From Ceratorhiza oryzae-sativae (taxonomy: Eukaryota; Basidiomycota; Agaricomycetes; Cantharellales; Ceratobasidiaceae): DNA of 64,000 nucleotides. The stretch is from NCBI GenBank assembly GCA_030998015.1, contig JARWMV010000240.1:682001-746000 (forward strand), read 5' to 3'. Below the pieces are notes generated by a model that had not been told where the DNA came from, did no database searches, and saw only the letters and a list, made by a program, of their open reading frames with translations. A program made the position numbers and the translations under genes. Position 1 is the first letter of the stretch, and each line of letters starts with the position of its first letter. Below, one piece after another: positions 1-12,884 of this stretch.

Positions 1-3000
1 CCGCCGTTGTCCAACAGTGATCCGTTCAACAGCACCAACCCCATGCCGTCCTCTCGCCACTCCAAACCCCTGCCCCCCATCTTCAAGCAGTTCCCACCGG
101 TCCCGGTTGACGATCGCTCAGACTCAGAGGACGACGTGCCGCTCGCAGCTCCGAGTCCTGTACCTCGACCGAAAGCATCCATCGAGGTTGCCAAGGACGG
201 GACCGAAGATCGCAACGCTACCATCACCGAGCGTCGACCGCGGCCTGGCCCAGCATTTCCGCGTCAGTCCAAGGACGGCCGCCGGCGGAGCATGAGCGTT
301 GGCGATATCGATGTGCAAAAGCTGGTCCTGGAAGCGCGTGCGCGCGCGGCCGAGAGGGGAGAGCAGCCACGATCGTCTGGGCTTAGCAGGCAGGACACAC
401 GGGGCTCGATAGACGTGCGCTCACGCGAGACCCCGCCTCGCACCTCGTTGGATACGCGTCTTGCACGCTACGAGCCCCGGCCTGATTCTGAAGACGAGGA
501 CCGAACTGAGGGAGGTCATGTTCCCTCTGCAGCTCAACTGCCCGCACCTCAGGCAGCGCCCTTGGACCAACGTCGAATGAGCAAGCGAGCTCAGGCGGTT
601 CAAGCGTGGTCTCGGGACATGGAGCTTTCAAGATTGGTAGATGGGTTCGGCGGTGAGTTGCAGGATGCCTTGGGTGGTATTCGTGGATCGCCGATGAGAA
701 CGCAATTGCATGGTCTAGGCGATGTCGCAGAGGAGCGAAAATCCTACGCTATTCGACCACACGCAGCCGAGCGGGCTGTGTCTGAGGGTGTGAGTAATCA
801 TGGGCAAGGTCTTGGACTTGGTGTGGCCTCTGGGCGGGGGCCTTCATCCCCGCTGGCTGCGCGTCGGCCGAGTACCACTTCGGTTGCGTCCGCCTCATCC
901 TCCTCCATGCTCGCGGTTCCTGGTCGTTTCCCTCATAGTTCCGGGTCAAACATCGGGCATGCCCAGGCGCCAGTTTTAACATCCCAGCCTAGCATGGAAT
1001 CCATGCGAACCGTAAGCAGTGAGACTGCCGGGGCATACATTACGCCGCCAAGCTCTGGAATCATGGAGTACAACTCGGCCTTGTCCTCGGGCGCGAGCTC
1101 AAACGGGGGCACAAGCGCCCGCCCTCGCCCCATGCCTAGTGCGAGCTCCTCTTCGACACCTACGACCAGCGCTCCATCAGCCGTTACAGGCGGGTCATCC
1201 TTCGCAGGACCCAGTCCGACCAGCTCGTCTTTACCCTCGACTCCGCTTTCCACCTCGCTCCCACCTCGGTCATCCTCGCTGCGCTTATCGCCTAGAGCTT
1301 TGCCTCGACGCCAGCCACCAAGACACCGAAGTGCGGCCAGCGCTTCAGAACCCTCTCTAGTTGACCTTACCGGGAACGTGGCCAGCGTGAGGCTAGTGAG
1401 CGACCAGCTGCCAGCACGTCCTGCGGCAATGACGGGCGCCGCTATCCATGAACAGCGCCTGGTAAGCGACCCAATTGTGTCCACTTCAAGCTGGACCCAG
1501 GATGTCGCCGAAGCGGCGACTGGCAAAGTAGATCGACGAGCAAGCTTAGGCGGCGCGAGCATGGATATTGAAGGCCGGGGCCAGAGCTTGGCTGCTAGGT
1601 GTTGGCAAGAGGACGAGGGGTTCCTGGCCAAAGAAAAAATCGCTGAGTGGCTTGGCGGAACGTGAGCGGAATTATTTTCTTCGAAATGACTAGAGAATTG
1701 ACCTGGGTTTGCAGGCCTGCGATCAACAAGGTTGCGTTGAGATATTACATGGATTACTTTGATTTCTCTGGGATGAGGCTAGATAGCGCGTTTAGGTGCG
1801 TTCCTATGCTCCGACGTCGGGCATAGTCATTAACTCTGCTCGAGTAGACACTTGTGCAACAAGTTATTCCTGAAAGCAGAGACGCAACAGGTTGATCGGA
1901 TTTTGGAAGAGTTCAGTCGCAGATTTTGGGAGTGTAACCGAGGTTCCGTATATGGCTCGTCATGTACGTGTTTATTCTTGGATGTGTGCAGGTTCAACTA
2001 ACGAAATACACCCCGTATCACTTAGCCATTGTACACGCAATATCATATTCACTCCTGTTGCTCAACACCGATCTTCACATTGCAGAAATATCCTCTCATA
2101 TGAGCAAAACGCAGTTTGTACGCAACACTTGGGCTGTTATTCAGGACCAAATCCGTTCGCTCGAATCAACTACCCCTCGCTCCCCCATGTCTGGGAGTCA
2201 AACCTTAAGCTCTGGGAGCGCCTCGGGGGTACTCGTTCATGCGGCGGCGTCGGGCTCGGCGGATCGCATACGCTCTCCTATGAGTCTGGAGCAAGGGCGT
2301 GCTCAGAGGAGCCAAGAGCAAATTCGCCCGCAAGGATACTTGCCAGGCGAGTCGACTCCGGAGCTTGTGCTAGACGACGAGGGGAGCCAGCACGGCGACG
2401 CTGGAGAACCGTTGACCCGAACACAACGGAGCGGCAGCTTGAATAGTTGGCGAAGCGGATCAAAAGAGGCGGTCCCAATGTCGTTGAATGCGAGCAATCC
2501 GTCTGTAACAATGGAGGGCTCGGATCCAAAGACCCCGACTGGTTCCATGTATCAGGTTGTATTCGCCAAGGGCTGGGATTCGGAAATGGAAATGCTACTC
2601 AAGGTACGAATCTACTTTTCGATAATGTGATGTGGAGTTTCTAATGTGCTCTCCCAGGAAATGTACACCGCGGTCAAGAACCAGCAAATTTTGCAGCCAA
2701 TGACGGGCCTCTCTCCACCGGAAAGACAGTCCTTGTCCTTGAGCCCGGGAATGGCCAACATCGGCCGGACGCGGAGCCAAAGAGGTCACGTCCCATCAGG
2801 CGGAGACCGGATAACTTCCCTTAAACGGGGTTCTATTCGGGGATTGCAATCGCTGCTGGGTAACCAGAGCCCGTATGGCAGTAACAGCAGCGTGGACGGC
2901 CGCATCAGTCCTTCGCCTAGCTTTGCTACTTCAATTGCAGATGTGAGTCGTCCTTGTTGCCTCGAGTACAACGGACTCATTGCTTCAACACAAACAGGGT

Positions 3001-4350
3001 GTCCAAACCGCTGCTTCCACGCATTTCGCCCCAACTCTTGGATTCGCATCAAACCTCTCTCACACAATCATCAAGGAGGCGCAGGAAGATGATGCCAGGA
3101 GCGTCAACAGCGATATGACTAATTCGACAACCTTGAGTATCGCTGACGAGGAGCTTGCTCTACTCGGTCCACCTTGGGCAAAGGAAGGAATGCTATGTCG
3201 CAAGCAATACTGGGAGTCTGCCGGCAAACGTGCCAAAACCAAAAACTGGATGGACGTATTTGTCGTAATTCAAAAAGGAGAGCTGAGCATGTTTGTGTTC
3301 GGCGAATCTAACTTGAGTGGTGGCGGAAATAACGTTGGAGGAGGCAACTGGCTAGTAGGTGTAGTCTCGAACATGGTTGATAGCTGTCTAACAACTCTAT
3401 AGTCAAGCGCAAACTGCGTTGGCAAAGTCGTTCTGGCACATGCGCTTGCTCACAGCTTACCACCTCCTGGATACAATCGTCAGCGACCCCATTGTTTTGT
3501 TCTTACTCTTGCCTCCGGGGCTGTCTTCTTTTTCCAAGCCGGGACCGAAGACTTGGTCAACGAGTGGGTCATGACCTGTAATTACTGGGCCGCCAGACAG
3601 AGCAAAGAGCCCCTCTCAGGGGGGGTCTCGAACATGGAGTATGGCTGGAACCGAGCTCTTGAACTCCTTCAGGTGTCTAAAGAGAGCGGCTCAGATCACA
3701 ACTTGGATTTGCTAGATTCTCGTAGCATCCGCAGCAACCGAGTCAACGCCAGGGTGCCTACTTCCCCCTTCAATGCCGATCGAATCGTCATTTACGAGTG
3801 GACGGGCCCAATGCATTCGGTGATGCCCAGCACTCACGACGAGGAAACCCAGATGGAAGCCCTTCAAAAGCAAGCAAGCCTACTTAAGCAAGAGCTTGTC
3901 GTACACAACGAGCTACGGCAGCATATGTTGAGTTTGGTACGTACCCGTAGGTCGATCATATACAACTTTTCGACCTAATGAATCGTTTAGTACTCCCCGC
4001 GATCAGCAAACGCCACCAAGGCATCGAATAACTGGGAGCGTCGATCGCAATATCTGCTTTCAGAAATCGTTAAATATGATTCTTATGTTGAGTCATTGCG
4101 CTCAGCGATGTCTCAACGACTCAAGCGTCGGGGAGAAAAGGCATTAGAACGCGCGCTAGGTGTCTCAAGTCCAGACGACGAGGAGCTTGAAGGAGTAGTG
4201 CATGGTGCACCGTCGATTACGGGACTCGGCCCTTCTGGGCGCCATGAACTGCAGCTCAATCCCAGACATTCTCCTCCCCATCAGGTTATAAACGAAGACG
4301 ACGACCCGACCACTCCCTCTCCTGGCATTAATACCTTTACTCCTCGCTGA
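1..4350 (+). CDS. Sec7-PH domain Arf guanine-nucleotide exchange factor (5' partial)
   Basis: Eight exons join in one frame: <1-1661, 1715-1795, 1848-1963, 2026-2603, 2658-2942, 2998-3354, 3403-3936 and 3991-4350, with GT-AG introns of 48-62 nt; from position 7 they encode about 1,321 residues. The frame is open through the first base, so the true start may lie upstream; the first ATG is at 43. Residues 1-525 are Ser/Pro-rich and look disordered. A Sec7 domain follows (about 530-690), with EWLGG, FDFSGMRLD and LLLLNTDLH; the Glu encoded at 1879-1881 aligns with the catalytic glutamic finger. A PH domain (about 965-1090, KEGMLCRK to NEWVMTCNYW) and a C-terminal coiled coil (about 1165-1270) follow. 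Sec7 domains load GTP on Arf GTPases at Golgi or endosomal membranes, and PH domains dock on phosphoinositides. The layout resembles S. pombe Sec73-type proteins. Intron 3 holds a CTAAC branch site. No frameshift or nonsense codon is seen. Confidence 0.93.
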
Positions 4351-4852
4351 TAATATATGCCCACAATGCATTGCCCTGTGTACCCGATACCCATATGCTC
4401 CTTGTTGATTGTATGTAGCTTGCCTATACATTATGTGCTTGCCGTGGAAGTTGCTCCAACTTTCCTGGGTTTAATTGTGCATATCACCTTTCTCCAAGGA
4501 TGCTCACCTTAACAATAAAGTGTTATGTCCTTGCACTACCCCCGGTCCTTGCACCACTGTATACAAGGGTTCTTGGTTGCTTCACATGGAGTGGACAGCT
4601 TCCTACCATTTGCATTCAAATTGCTGCTTTTGCAAGCTGTTGTTTTGCAGACTCTTTCATATATTGCAAGGTTGGACCAGGTTTCTCAGATCCAGCAAAT
4701 GTTGTCAGGAGGCTTGCAAAGTGAGAACACAAGCATTCAATAATTGTCTGTCTTTTGCTTGTACTGATACTTGGCACAGGCTGCATTGTAGTCATAACCA
4801 GCAAAACTGACTATGCCTTGGGCAGATACACAGCCATCACTTCACCCAACAA
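4351..4852. other. 3' flank of the Arf-GEF gene, no gene seen
   Basis: This 500-bp stretch between the Arf-GEF stop codon and the first LTR holds only short overlapping ORFs in several frames. It should contain the 3' untranslated region and terminator of the host gene. I recognise no coding domain. Confidence 0.6.
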
Positions 4853-6162
4853 TGTTACAGGTCAGGGTACACTTGGATATCTAGAGCTTAAGCAAACATA
4901 GATATGTTAGTATACACTAATTGTACTCAATACTTCTTAGACGAGAGTAAGAAGGCTCAAAGTAGTTGCAATGTGATCAAGTAACACTCAAGGTAGTCTT
5001 AATCTTTCACAGTGTAAACTGACAAATTTATAGGTATAAAGAGCAAGACTACTATGGTCAGGTTCCCTTAGATATCTTAAATGTAGTTCAGCCCTAGTTG
5101 CTTGGACTAACTGGTACTAATCTTAATACTAGACTTAAGCGATAGCTTATAGGATAGATGGTGGGCTGCCTAATGTGTGTACTTCCTCAGCTACAGGTAC
5201 TTAGATTTCCTCTAATAGCTGGTACTTTGTGTCATGCTCAATCAGGCAATATTGTATCCTTATATAACTCTGTATATAAGATACAGCAAATCAGACAGTA
5301 TATAACTAATATGGTACTTTATTCCTCAGTACTAGTTATATAAGAAATTACACACAGACAAGAGAAATAGAAGGAGAAAAGAAAAACAATAACCAGTCTG
5401 GGTTGAGTAGAGGAAGGAAGGTGGTCTGGAAGGGCCTCAGAGGAGGTCCTTTTATACCCTGAGGAGGGCATTCCAGAGCCAAATAGATACATGCATGCCA
5501 GTGCAATCATCAAAAGAGGGTACTGCTATACTTGGTATACACCCTAGCCCAGTATAGGATAAGAGAGTAAAGACAGGGTGTGGATTGAAGGCATTGATGC
5601 ATCTGAGACCTGCTATTGGCTTGTGGATCATATTATCATGGTATATACATGTCATGAACAGAGGCTACATCTCAGTGAGTCATAAGGTGAGTCAGAGAAG
5701 CTTCTGGATCAATTTGGGAAGCTCTCCTGACTCACTGGAGTCATTAGATCTTGATTGATGGTCCAGTAAGATTCTAATGATCTTTGGGCCATTCCAGTGC
5801 AATGATCTGGTGGATCACAACGATCTTCAGGCAGCAGATACTGCCAAAGATTAGCTATCAATAGAGCATAAGATTGCTTTGATAGCATAAGCAGTTGCCA
5901 AGATATGAGTGGTGCAATGTTGTAATCAATATCTCCTGATAAGAGGAAATATTGCCACCTCCATATCTCTCTGAGATCTTATTGTAAAAACTTAGTAAAA
6001 TATGCATTGGAAAGCAGGAAATTTTTACTATTTAATAGAACAGAGAATAGTACAATTTGGAGCACATACAAATTCAAGTATTTCACAAATTAATTACAGA
6101 GGCATTGCTTGAGGTTGGCAGAGCAGACTAAATTAATAGAAAAATGTTAGTGATCCATAACA
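4853..6162 (-). repeat. LTR of element A (3' LTR position)
   Basis: The repeat is 1,310 bp with TGTTAC/ATAACA ends and matches 24561-25866 almost throughout. On the minus strand it is preceded by a G-rich tract ending GGGGGGGCTA, as expected for the polypurine tract before a 3' LTR. It is nearly free of CpG, with TG or CA where the partner LTR keeps CG. Confidence 0.9.
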
Positions 6163-6193
6163 TAGCCCCCCCAGTCTGGTATGTCAACTCACA

Positions 6194-7273
6194 TTAGAGA
6201 GAATCATATCCCTCATTGTCAGAGCTGATGTAAATATACTCCCTCTCTTCCAACTGGCTTGGCTCAGCTAGTTCAGAAGGAGTGGAAGCACCAGACACAG
6301 TAAGGGACTCATCATCTGACTCCTTAGCCTCAGGATCAGCTTCAGAGAGAGAGACAGATTGAGATGGTCCAGCTTCATTTTCAAAATGAACCCTAGGGCA
6401 ACCATCTGCCACCCCTGTATCCCTGGGGTTGGAAGACCAAGGGACAGTTTTGGGCCCTGTAGCAGCAGCCAATTGTTCCATCTTGCTCCTCAGGAACTGG
6501 TAGAACTTCTTGGGAGACAATTGCTGCCTCAGAGTGAAGCAGACATGCTGCTCCTTGGTTGTCAGCTTCTAACCCAAGGGTAGTAGGATTGGGCTTACCA
6601 TATCATCTCCCCAAGTCTTAGGAACTCCAGACTTATTGGGCTCCAGCCATCCCTTCTTGCAGAATATAGAGCAATATAGATGGAAACAATCCTTTCCTGC
6701 AGCTATCATGGCACAAGGGAAAGGAGGGAGGACAGCTGTCTTGTCCCTGCCATCATACATAGCCAGACAGCACAGGCTGCAAACCATCTGTAAGGCCCAA
6801 ATCTGCAATTGAACCACTTCAGAAATAAGGGCAGGAAGAGATTCAAAAGGATTCTGCCAATCCCAAGCAGTGAAGCCAGTTATTGGCTCTATAGGGAAGG
6901 TGATTCCAGCTTCCCTGAAGTGTGCATATAGAGGTGAATCCACTGAAAAGTTATGAGACTTGTAGGCCTCTTCCAGAGTCCCATTCTGCAGGTAAGTTCC
7001 CACAGCATCTTGCACTTGGAGGAGCACATCTACCAAGGCATGGGCTACTTGATTGTGCACATACCATCCATCAGTGCCCCAGTCCTCATTGAAACTATAG
7101 TAAATTTCAATGCCATCCCTGAACTTTCATTCCAAGATGGATGTACTGGAGGCATACAGCCCTTCCCCCATGTGCATAGAGGCTGCCAGGCAGGCAAAGT
7201 ATTTGGACAGCAGAATTGAATCTGCTACTGCCTTGGCTTGCTCCTCATTGAGCATCATAGGAGGGGACTGCAT
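6194..7273 (-). pseudogene. Extra gene 2 of element A (unknown function), two nonsense codons
   Basis: A single reading frame of 360 codons starts with ATG at 7273-7271 and ends at 6194, broken only by a TGA near 7131 and a TAG near 6570. Both fit C-to-T change of CGA and CAG. The conceptual protein has an aromatic-rich central part (EIYYSFNEDWGTDGWYVHNQ, then TAWDWQNPFESLP), a Cys-rich stretch near CSLCCLAMYDG, and an acidic Ser-rich tail ending SSDNEGYDSL. I do not recognise a family. It lies between pol and the 3' LTR in the same sense as pol, the place where env-like or additional ORFs occur in some LTR elements. It could be a captured host gene or an element-specific accessory protein. 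Confidence 0.6.
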
Positions 7274-7470
7274 TGTGTAAGAATAGGGGGATAGCAGGTG
7301 AAAGTGCTTAAGTGCTAGCAGGGTGTTGAACTGCTGAGGAGAGAGGGCTCTCCAAGGCTGTTTTTATAGGCCAGAGATGTCCTGCTTTTCTCTTTGGAAT
7401 TATAGGATTGTCCCTTAAGTTCACACAAGTGGAATTGGGGGACAATAGCATAAATTCCAGGCAGACTAAA

Positions 7471-8305
7471 TTAATACAAGTCATGAGTCTCCATGATATC
7501 CCTCAGACATCTTTGTGCAGCTCTGAGGTTCCCTACTTCTTCCACTAGTTCCCTATTCAACTCCTGTACCCTACTTTCTAAGGCCAAATCTGTCACCAGA
7601 AGGTCACCAGATGACTCAGTTCCATCAGAAAGTGAGTCAGATGGCAATTCTGGCTGGTATTCAGGAGAAGGGGAAGGAGGGTAAGTGAGTCTAAACAAGT
7701 CAACTGTAGATCTTGACTCCAAAGAAGCAAACTCACTGATACTCAGGAAGCTCTCCTCCTGAGTCATATTCCCCATCACTAGGCTCTTCAGAGAGTATGG
7801 AAGGCTCTCTGGAAGCCTCATGGGGCCAATGTGCATAATCCCTAAACAGATCAGCTTTAGATCTTGACTCCATCAAAGTTAAGAACTTACCAGTCCATCC
7901 TCTCCAGGAACTCCTCATAGTCAACAGGGCTTATGCTTCTTGGAGGAAGCACAGGCCTTTTGTCCCTCCTGCCCCATCCATGCATCAAGACCAGATCAAA
8001 TGGGGTTGGCTCCAGCCCTGGAGAGGGGGGAGTTGGCCATCCAATCTCAAAATGAGGTCCTTGGCTGGGAGCTTCCAATGGATAAGTTGGAAGTGGAGGG
8101 TAAAGTGGAGAGGGTGCTGGATTGGGATACACAGGAAGAGGCACATCTGGGGCAGGCTCAATGCCCTCCCTTCTAGATTGTTGCCTATTCTGCCTGTTTT
8201 GAGATTGCACCCTAGTGCATTCCCATCTGAGGCCCATAAAGCAATGCTCCAGAATGTCCAGATGGGTGCTGGGAGTCTGGGGACATTTGATTCATAGTCA
8301 GACAT
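7471..8305 (-). pseudogene. Extra gene 1 of element A: spliced, Pro-rich protein with C-terminal coiled coil
   Basis: I read three exons on the minus strand, 8305-7891, 7841-7737 and 7690-7471, joined by GT-AG introns of 49 and 46 nt that keep phase (TG|G and CA|A). The start MSDYES at 8305 goes out of frame within about 20 nt of the ATG, which suggests a one-base indel; the long frame then runs to the TAA at 7473-7471. The product has a Pro-rich middle, an acidic second exon (EEPSDGEYDSGGELPEYQ), a related third exon and a heptad-like tail (LALESRVQELNRELVEEVG). The two introns share most of their last 30 bases, so an exon-intron unit seems to have been duplicated. I recognise no family. Introns inside an LTR element imply either spliced subgenomic RNA or capture of a host gene. 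Confidence 0.55.
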
Positions 8306-9329
8306 GTTTAGAGGGTAAACTGTGCAGTGTACAGCTGTAGTACCTTAGAGACAACACAAAAATCTTATACTGCATGTATTTCACATCCAGTTGCCAATAG
8401 GAAGCTTTCTCCAAATAAAAGAAGCTTGTAACTGGCCAAATAGAGTGTGTTCTGCTGTTATCTGTACAGTTATCACATGCTGATCCTTCCAGATCTTTCT
8501 TATCTAGTCCTTACACCTTACAGTTGGTGATCGGTCCAAGCAGTCAACTGAGATTACTTTGCAGTGACTCATTCTGATGATTGCTTTGGGGATCAGACAA
8601 CTTTATACTTTAAATGTATATACAGAAAGTTCTGGTATAAGACTTAAAGGGAAGATAAGGGGAAAAAGTTTCTGGATGGGGACTAGATGTGATCAATCCA
8701 AATAGATCAGTGGACTTGATAAGATGATCAGGCTAGATCTGACTTACCAAGCTTGGTTAATCTTATCTACAGCTGCAGAAAAGATCCTAAGTATTGCTGT
8801 TGCTCCATCCCTTGCATTTGATCTGTTCAGTACCATAAGCATTAAACCCAGTAAATAGTTTTGGACTTACAGTATGGATGATCTGGCAGGATGAAAAGCT
8901 CAGAGGGCATGCCTCTGTTTCCTGGACCCCTGTAGGGCTATACTGCCTGCGATTCCTCACCAAGGCAATGGAGAGGATGTTGGCTGGCTTAACAGTCCAG
9001 AGGGTCCTCTGCCTGCTGAAGTATACCTGTATGGCAGAGAGATCACCACCCTGCCAGTGACAGTATGGTGCGCTCCAGGTTGGAATACTCCATCACTACC
9101 TTTTGTCCAGGTGCGACCCATATAAAGTCCCCTAGACTGTAGAGGTAGTAAGGATGGCAAACCAATGAGGCAATTGGGAGAGTGACAGCAATGATGATAA
9201 TGAGTTGGCCATGGTTGGTGTGGTGTTTCCAGGTAAATGCCAGCCGATTTATATCTACAAAATGACTTTGTCAGTAAACAAACAACAGAGAAATCACGTG
9301 TTGTTCTTGGAATGATTTTCAGGAAAGGG
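8306..9329. other. Element A spacer between pol and the extra genes
   Basis: No clear gene is seen on the pol strand. On the plus strand about 8950-9115 reads as protein-like sequence (PLPAEVYLYGREITTLPV, ending VQVRPI and a stop), but upstream it passes through unconvincing sequence and no start is clear. The minus strand is also open there, so the coding assignment is uncertain. Confidence 0.4.
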
Positions 9330-12300
9330 TTAGGACTTCTTAGATGTCTTGAGGCATTGCTTAAGTTCCCATTCCTTGAGTATCCTGGGAGCATTTGTCA
9401 ACTGCTGCCTGGATAACCATTCATCCCATTCAGGTGGATAACCCACAAATCTTGTAAGATATTGATGCTGCTTTCTCTGTCCTTTCTTGACCATCTTTTC
9501 ATCCAGAATCTCCTCCACTTCCCATTCAGGTTCCTTGTCAAAGTCAGATCTATTCAGATGTTTCTTGGGATGGTCTGTACCATCTTTATCTCTATGATAA
9601 GGTTCCAGATGAGCTATATTAATCACAGGGTGAATTTGTAGCTGGCTGGAATCTTGATGCAATAAGTTACATCTGAAAGCCTTTCTAGAACTTCAAAGGG
9701 ACCATCATACTTCATCTGGAGTTTCCTTCCCTTTCCCTTCTGATTTCTCAGCAGGTTCAGGGAATGTGGATTCAGCATGACCAAATCTCCTTCCTGTAGA
9801 TCAAGATAACTATGGTTCTTGTTGTATTGATCCTCCATGTGTACCTGAGCCAATTTCAAGGCATCTTGAGCTTGAAAGCTGTTCGCTTTCATCATCTCAT
9901 CAAAGTTCACAGCTTTAGGATCTTCTACAGAGGGTCTGGCTAAAGCTTTACCAGTAGAAGTAAGTAAATCTGAGGGTCAAAGTGGTTCAAATCCTAAAAG
10001 AAGATAAGAAGGTGTAAATCCTGTAGATATATGCTCCATGGTGTTGTAAGCAAAGCTAAAATCATTTAGGAGGTCACTCCAATTGTCCATTGAAGGAAAG
10101 ACAAAAGCTCTTAAGGCAATCTCTAAGGTTTGGTTCATAATCTCACTCTGTCCATCAGCTTGTGGGTGATAAGCTGTAGTAAGCGATCTCTGAATGCCAA
10201 CCAAAGAGGTTAAGTGTTCCCAAAAGGCTCCTGTCCATCTAGAGTCTCTGTCAGTAATAACCTGTCTTGGAAGACCATACTTGGTCCATATATGTGCATG
10301 GAATAGTTTGGCAGTCTCTTCCTCATTGATAGAAGTATTGCAAGGGATAAAGTGTGCATACTTAGTCAATTTATCAACTATAGTTAGTATGGCATTAAAT
10401 CCATTGCTAGGAGGAAGATCCATTATAAAATCCATGGTTACTACTTCAAAAGGCTGACTAGGAATTGGAATAGATTGAAGAAAACCTCTTTGTCCATGTC
10501 TTTTAGGCTTAGCCTTTTGACAAATATCACAAGTGCGCACATATTCCTTAATGACTTGTACCATCTTAGGCCAGTAGTAGGTAGAAGCTACTTTGTTGTA
10601 GGTCCTATGGTAGCCAGCATGAGCTCCTTCTTGAAGAGAGTCATGTATTTCAGCTACTACTTCCTTCTGTAAGTCTTTAGGGACACACAGCTTGTAATTG
10701 TCATCTCTGCAAAAGTAAATAAGACCATTTTCTCCAATCCTGTATTGTTTGTAGGGTGGATTTAGATGATCATACTCACCTTGCAGCTTCTTGAGTACAT
10801 CAGCAAAATGGGGATCATTAGTGTATGCTTCATAAAAGCGATTAACTTCAGATTCATTAATACTGATGTGTAGCTCATTCAAACCTGATGTAGCAAGAGA
10901 GACATTAGCTTTATATACTTTGTTTCTTACCTTAAACCTTGTCCTAAAACCTTTGGAAGGCTTTTCTTCATTGGCTAAAGCATGCATAGTGACTGGACTA
11001 GCAAATCCTTCTCAAAGTCTACACCTATTTCTTGGTACAGATTCTTCAGGCATCTTCAGTGTCATTGTTAAAGTAAGAGGGGTTGATAAGTCTGCTAAAG
11101 GTCCATCTTGTCTAGGGATCCTTCTTCTTAATCTAGAGATTGGGTCAACATTAGTATGGACTTTGCCTGCTCTATGAACTATTACTAGGTCTGGAAAGGC
11201 AGCTATTACTATGCCATAACCAGATAGTCTTCTGTTCACAGTTTGGTAAGTCTTACTCCATTTAAGGGCAGCATGATCTGACACTACTACAACTTTAGCA
11301 CCTTCAAGATACATGTGGAATTTCACTAGACCATCTCTTACACCTAGAGCTTCTCTCTCAGTGGCTGAGTACCTTGTCTCAGCTGATTTGAGAAGTCTTG
11401 ACCAGTAGGCAATGACTCGCTCTATGTGTACTTCAGTTTCTTCAAAGTCTTCATTCCAAGTATCTTCATAGTCAAAAGTTTCAGTACCATCAGCCCCCCC
11501 AGTCAGGATGACCTTTCCTTTGGAGTCAGGTGTAATAAACCTGGGGACAGGTAACCCTTCTTGGTGAGCTTTCTTACATTGATCATAAACTCTAGTTCCT
11601 TTCAGGTCCTTAAGTTTCATGGTTTGAATTTGCTGTAGAATAGCAGCTATTCCAAAGTCACATGCATCAGTATAAAGCCTATAGGGCATCCCTGGTATTG
11701 GGTAAGAGAGAACTGGTGCATTGGCTAGGACTAGCTTAGCTAGTTTGAAAGCATGGGATTCCAATTTATCCCATTTCCACTTGACACTCTTCTTTAAGAG
11801 ATTAAATAATGGAGCTACTATCCAAGTATAATATGGAATATAACTTGAAAAGTAGGTCATCATTCCTAAGAATGTTTGTAATGTAGGTATATCCTTAGGT
11901 TCCTCTAATTGTAGAATGCCTTCCACTTTCTCCTTATGGGTAGACATGCCAAGTCTGGACACCTTTTGTCCTAAAAGGAGTAAGATTGATATCCAAGGTG
12001 GCATTTACCAGGAGAAAGAGTCAATCCAGAGTCTGCAATGGCCTTTAATGCTTTGTCTAAATGCTCACAGTGGTCTGCAAATGACTTGCTGTATATCACA
12101 ATGTCATCTATATATACTAGAGCAAATATCCATAAGAATGGGGCCAAAACATCAGTCATAACCCTTTGAAATACTGGAGGTCCATTTCTCCATCCAAAAG
12201 GCATTCTTCTGAATTGAAAGTGTCCTCTGTGACATCTAAATGCTGTCTTAGGCCTATCCTCATCCTTTATCTGGAGTTGAGTAAAGCCTGCTAGAGCATC

Positions 12301-12884
12301 TAGAGTACTGAGATATTGGGCTCCTTCAAGTGAATGAAGGATGTCTTGTTGCCTAGGTAGAGGATATTCATCTGGTATAGCTACTGCATTAAGCTTCCTG
12401 TAATCAATGCACAAGCAAGGCTTATTATTCTGCCATACTACAAGCACTGGGAAGCCCCAAGGGCTCTTAGATTCCTCAATTACACCTAAGTGCAACCAAT
12501 CATCTATTTGCTTGTCTATAGCAGCCTTAGCTTCTTCACTTGGCCTATAGGGAGTTAAAGCAATTTCATTTGTACCTGGTCTGAGATTAATCTCTACCCT
12601 GGCTAGGTAATTGCCAAGTCTTCCATCTAATCCAAAAGCTTCAAAGTTCTTCTTCACCACCTTTTGCAAGCTTTTCTTCTGATCTGGAGTCAAACTGTCT
12701 CCCCAATGTACTTCTGCTAAGAGTCTTTCCCTAGGGACTGGCTCTGGGTCAGGCAGTTCAGCAGTTTTAGGGCCTCCCTCTGGCTGCTTTGAGAGTTCAA
12801 TCTCTTCAGCAGTAGGAGAAGGTATTTTGACTTCCTTCATAAGAGTATTTGTTAGATGTGCCTTGGCTTCTCCTGCCTTCCTAG
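9330..12884 (-). pseudogene. pol of element A: reverse transcriptase, RNase H, integrase, chromodomain (decayed)
   Basis: Reading from 12884 down, a linker is followed by RT (LSTLDALAGFTQLQI with the first catalytic Asp, FRRMPFGWRNGP, and the YIDD box in LVYIDDIVIYS). RNase H follows (LYTDACDFG, SATEREALGVRDG, VVVSDHAALKW). Integrase has the HHCC finger (HAGYHRTYN...CDICQ) and the D, D and E residues in VTMDFIMDLP, ITDRDSRWTG and ADGQSEIMNQTLE. A chromodomain ends the protein (EWEVEEILDEKMVKKG, then YLTRFVGYPPEWDEWL). The frame is broken by a one-base shift near 11990, a TGA near 11010, a TGA near 9977 and a one-base loss near 9630. The protease and gag C-terminus are absent, apparently removed where the hAT element sits at 12885. 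Confidence 0.9.

Noticed and set aside
933..1631. A 232-residue open frame antisense to the Arf-GEF
   Set aside because: It mirrors a GC-rich Ser/Pro-coding exon and shows no domain; the plus-strand frame splices into a Sec7-PH protein.
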